Part shown: in pieces, positions 5,213 through 7,926 of the stretch | Position numbering within the stretch: position 1 is the first letter of the stretch | How the letters are laid out: each line of letters begins with the position of its first letter | Origin: an uncultured Lachnospiraceae bacterium | GTDB taxonomy: Bacteria > Bacillota > Clostridia > Lachnospirales > Lachnospiraceae | DNA: 7,926 nt | Assembly: GCA_947631075.1 (NCBI GenBank) | Contig: CANRJU010000113.1 | Span: 1 to 7,926 of the forward strand | Direction of reading: 5' to 3' | Notes under the pieces: model-generated | Seen by the model: only the letters and a program-made list of their open reading frames with translations | Told to the model about the DNA's origin: nothing | Database searches by the model: none | Program-made: the position numbers and the translations under genes

Positions 5213-7648
5213 CTATTCTTTCACCGCCAGCGCCGCCGGAGGCTGCGAGAGAATTCCATACACAGGAAGAATACTGATCACGATATGCACGACGTAAATG
5301 GCCAGCAGCAGAGCCAGGACCGACCACCACGGGAAGATCATATAAATCTGCAGGGACGGTATGGAACTGACAAATTTAATGACGCCGCTGGTGACAAGCA
5401 CCGCCGGGAGGGAGGTGTAGCAGGTCATGAAAAACATCTCCAGCATGTAGGCGTTTAAAATGCTGCCCTTGGAAATTCCGATGAGGCGGTAGACCGTCAG
5501 CTCCTCGCTGCGGGATACCGCGTTGGATTTTATCGTAAAGTACACCATAATCAGGGAAATAATGGCGATGGCAAAGGTAATCAGCTGCCTGGCGTCTAAG
5601 TCAACCGCGCGTTCTTCCTTGTAGGCCTCGACCTCATCCCGGGCGGGGATGGATGTTCTTACTTTATATGACGTCAGTTCTTTTCTCGCGTTTCTGTTAT
5701 CAAAATAATCCATCGTAGCCGCCAGATCGTCAGTGTATATATAACAGGTTTTTTTGTCAAAAATCATGGCATTGCGTATTCTGACGCAGTCCGCGTCGGT
5801 GAGGGCATAATCCATATTCACATCGTCGGGAAAAGTGCCGACCACCTTGAATTTTTTCTCCATGTTGCGGAAGCTGACTTTGTTTTTCTTGTTTTTAGCT
5901 ACTTGCAGGGCGTTGTAAAGTCCTTCCCGCATGAGGACCTGGCCGTCTTTCAGCTTCTGGTCCTTAGCTTCCGGATCCTCGGCAACCAGCTCGTCAAGAT
6001 TGCCGATCTGGTATCCGGTGCCCTGTATTCCGATCAGGACGTTCTGACTGCAATAGATCACGGGCTCGTTGGTATTGCTGATGCCCGTCACGACCAGCTC
6101 CAGATTTACGGCGGGTATCTTCAGGCGGACGCCCAGGTAGGATTCCGGCCCGTCGTGGAGCGAGGACACATGCCCGTTGCCGGCCTCCATTCTTTCAATC
6201 AGAAGCTCGTCCATGACGACTTCGGCGCGCTTGACCGGCATGGCGCCGTAGACGAGATCTTCTTCCTTGAGGCGCTTTTTCGGGACATAGGAGTAATCCT
6301 GCAGCAGCTGGGTGAGGTTGGAGAACTGCACAAATCCCTCTCCCTGCATGTAGACATTTCCATTGGGGGCGAAAAATATATCGCCGTGGGAATCGTCGCT
6401 CAGGTTCTTATCGATGTACTCCCTAAGGCTTGTATCCTCGGTCCCGAAGGAGTCTTTTACAAAATCCAGCATGACGTAGTGCGAGTCGGTGGCGCGGATG
6501 TCGTCCTCATCGATGGATACGCTGCTGACAAACTGCGCCATGGTGATGGACAGAAGGACGGCCGTCACCAGCATGATTCCTAGGACGAACGCCTGTTTTT
6601 TGCCCATAAGCCGTATGTTCTCCAGCGCCATACGCAGGATCTCCCGCCCGGACAGACGGGCCTTGCCCGTGCCATGAGGCTTGGGAAGCTCGTAGGAGAA
6701 CTGCTCCACGTCCGCCATATCTAACGTCGGCCGCTCGGTATCCAGTATTTCCACGCCGTTTTCCAAACCTTCAATCAGGATGTCATAGGGCATGTTGTTC
6801 TGGATGTAAAGCTTGTCGTCCTTCCAGGCCAGCGTCAATTCAATCTTGCGCGGGATGGTCCCCTTTTCGCGGTAAATATTAAACTGCGCCAGGTCTTTTT
6901 GCAGCGTCTCGCGCTCCATCTCTTTCAGATAAATATTGGAGTCGTCGCTGCGCGTATAGGAAGAATGGGCCGCGTTATTTTCATCCCGAATAATCCGGCC
7001 GTCCTGAATCTCAATAATCCGGTCGGCGAAAAAACGGGCGATCCGCTTCTCGTGGGTCACTAATAATACGAGGCATTCCCGCGAAATATTTTTGAGAATG
7101 CTCATGATGCGCAAGGTGTTCTCCTCGTCCAAGTTTCCCGTCGGCTCATCCGCCAGAATGACGTCCGGGGATTTCACCAGGGCTCTCGCGATGGAGACGC
7201 GCTGTTTCTGGCCGCCGGAGAGCTTGGACACCAGCTTCTTTTTGTACTTGGCGATGCCTAGCATCTCCAGCACATAGTCCACCCGCTCCTCCTTTTCCTC
7301 CTCGGTCAGATCATAGCGGTTCAGCGCCAGCTTGACGTTGTAGGCGACCGGGTAGTCCTGCAGCAGATAGTAATTCTGGAAAACGTAGTCAAAATGGTCG
7401 TTGCGGATCGGCTCCATTATTTTGGGACTGTATTTTGTCAGTTTCTGATCGTCGATTTCAATGGTCCCGCCGGAAAAGGTATCCAGGCCGCCGATGGTGT
7501 TCAGCAGGGTCGTCTTGCCGCAGCCGCTCTCGCCGAGGATGCACACGAGGCCGGTGGAATCCAGCTCCAGGCTGACGTCTTTCAGAGCGTGTTCCTGATT
7601 TTTCTTTCCTTTATTATATATTTTATTCAAATTTGTAATTCGTATCAT
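5213..7648 (-). CDS. ABC transporter ATPase fused to MacB/FtsX-type permease
   Basis: An 811-residue fusion. The N-terminal ATPase (1-220) has Walker A GESGCGKTT (39-47), Q-loop VFQNYYLL (89-96), signature LSGGQKQR (143-150), Walker B VILADEPTGNLD (163-174) and the H-loop His199 (VTHE), so it looks active. This is the MacB/LolD/BceA subfamily, which uses ATP in the cytoplasm to drive mechanical work of the permease. A charged linker of about 120 residues follows. The permease half has one membrane segment at about 353-373, an outside domain of about 310 residues, then three segments (about 688-706, 737-758, 770-796), the FtsX/MacB plan, with the typical end PPAALAVKE. Members export or give resistance to peptide antibiotics or release lipoproteins; the substrate here cannot be read. 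Its ATG overlaps the stop of the upstream permease (ATGA), so the two are co-translated and probably form one complex. No clear terminator follows, so its transcript may run into the Panacea-domain gene. Confidence 0.95.
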   Translation of the reverse strand: MIRITNLNKIYNKGKKNQEHALKDVSLELDSTGLVCILGESGCGKTTLLNTIGGLDTFSGGTIEIDDQKLTKYSPKIMEPIRNDHFDYVFQNYYLLQDYPVAYNVKLALNRYDLTEEEKEERVDYVLEMLGIAKYKKKLVSKLSGGQKQRVSIARALVKSPDVILADEPTGNLDEENTLRIMSILKNISRECLVLLVTHEKRIARFFADRIIEIQDGRIIRDENNAAHSSYTRSDDSNIYLKEMERETLQKDLAQFNIYREKGTIPRKIELTLAWKDDKLYIQNNMPYDILIEGLENGVEILDTERPTLDMADVEQFSYELPKPHGTGKARLSGREILRMALENIRLMGKKQAFVLGIMLVTAVLLSITMAQFVSSVSIDEDDIRATDSHYVMLDFVKDSFGTEDTSLREYIDKNLSDDSHGDIFFAPNGNVYMQGEGFVQFSNLTQLLQDYSYVPKKRLKEEDLVYGAMPVKRAEVVMDELLIERMEAGNGHVSSLHDGPESYLGVRLKIPAVNLELVVTGISNTNEPVIYCSQNVLIGIQGTGYQIGNLDELVAEDPEAKDQKLKDGQVLMREGLYNALQVAKNKKNKVSFRNMEKKFKVVGTFPDDVNMDYALTDADCVRIRNAMIFDKKTCYIYTDDLAATMDYFDNRNARKELTSYKVRTSIPARDEVEAYKEERAVDLDARQLITFAIAIISLIMVYFTIKSNAVSRSEELTVYRLIGISKGSILNAYMLEMFFMTCYTSLPAVLVTSGVIKFVSSIPSLQIYMIFPWWSVLALLLAIYVVHIVISILPVYGILSQPPAALAVKE

Positions 7649-7926
7649 TGGCTCAACCGTCCTTTCAGTATGCGATTAAAAGATGCGACTGTCAAAAAGA
7701 TCAGCAGGAAATTGTACAGCGCAAACAGCAGATAGGGGATCAGCGTGTAGTACCACAGGATATCCTGTATGACGCCGATGCCCGAAAAGCGCAGGATCCA
7801 CATCAGAATCAGCGTCAGGACGATAGCCGCCAGCGTGTAGCTTCCCATCTCAAAATAGCTGATTTTTTTGATGACCTGCATTTTCATGCCGATAAATTTC
7901 AGCACAAAATAATCCTTTACGCGGAT
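7645..7926 (-). CDS. FtsX-like permease, C-terminal end (5' part outside window)
   Basis: The reading frame is open to the window edge and the apparent start at 7905 is an internal GTG, so this is only the last 93 residues. It reads VKDYFVLKFIGMKMQVIKKI, a form of the conserved FtsX-family stretch in which an (E/K)-x-x-LKxIG segment precedes the last two membrane helices. Those helices follow at about YTLAAIVLTLILMWIL and IPYLLFALYNFLLIFLTVAS. The stop codon overlaps the start of the ATPase-permease fusion by four bases, so this is very likely the partner subunit. Whether the missing part also carries an ATPase domain cannot be seen. Confidence 0.82.
   Translation of the reverse strand: MRVKDYFVLKFIGMKMQVIKKISYFEMGSYTLAAIVLTLILMWILRFSGIGVIQDILWYYTLIPYLLFALYNFLLIFLTVASFNRILKGRLSQ
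7660..7665 (-). promoter_or_regulatory. Ribosome binding site of the ABC fusion gene
   Basis: The minus strand reads AAAGGA 11 bases ahead of ATG 7648, inside the 3' end of the upstream permease gene. Together with the ATGA overlap it supports coupled re-initiation. Confidence 0.6.

Noticed and set aside
5903..6583. 226-residue open frame on the plus strand
   Set aside because: It lies wholly antisense inside the ABC fusion gene, has no good ribosome site and no recognisable domain; it is a shadow of a well-supported protein.

Overview
The window looks like chromosomal DNA of a Gram-positive anaerobe of the Clostridia, probably Lachnospiraceae-like. The reasons are the strong AGGAGG-type ribosome sites, the BceAB/FtsX-style ATPase-permease fusion, and a secreted protease ending in the lysine-rich 'YLYRS...KGKKYYYVRAYKK' fold often found at the end of surface proteins in these bacteria. 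The taxonomy is inferred from protein style, not from a marker gene.

Layout: (1) 1-2114, plus strand, is the 3' end of a non-ribosomal peptide synthetase (NRPS) with most of an adenylation domain, one carrier domain and a terminal thioesterase, so this is the last module of an assembly line. (2) 2115-2239 is a short AT-rich gap with small inverted repeats. (3) 2240-3946, plus strand, is a secreted subtilisin-like serine protease with a ten-unit heptapeptide Thr/Pro linker and a very basic C-terminal domain. (4) 3955-3983 is a strong hairpin between convergent genes. (5) 4028-5071, minus strand, is an AT-richer gene for a zinc-finger + XRE helix-turn-helix + Panacea/SocA-domain protein. It has a near-consensus promoter (TTGACA-17-TATACT) buried in a 30-bp palindrome. 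(6) 5213-7648, minus strand, is an 811-residue ABC ATPase fused to a MacB/FtsX-like permease. (7) 7645-7926, minus strand, is the 3' end of a partner permease, translationally coupled to the fusion by an ATGA overlap.

How they may work together: the synthetase terminus makes and releases a peptide. The protease follows it on the same strand after 125 bp and could share its biology, for example extracellular processing of the product, but nothing in the sequence proves this. The minus-strand transporter is of the type that exports or gives resistance to peptide antibiotics or lipoprotein-like substrates, so it could be a self-protection or export unit, though it may belong to an unrelated operon. 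The Panacea-domain gene sits alone between them, looks autoregulated, has no visible toxin partner and differs in base composition, which suggests an acquired or orphan antitoxin-type regulator.

The items most worth a second look are the antitoxin-like protein without a toxin and its promoter-operator, an unfamiliar adenylation specificity code, a thioesterase with Glu at the usual catalytic Asp position, and a subtilase that seems to lack a propeptide and carries a perfect-register 21-bp repeat array.
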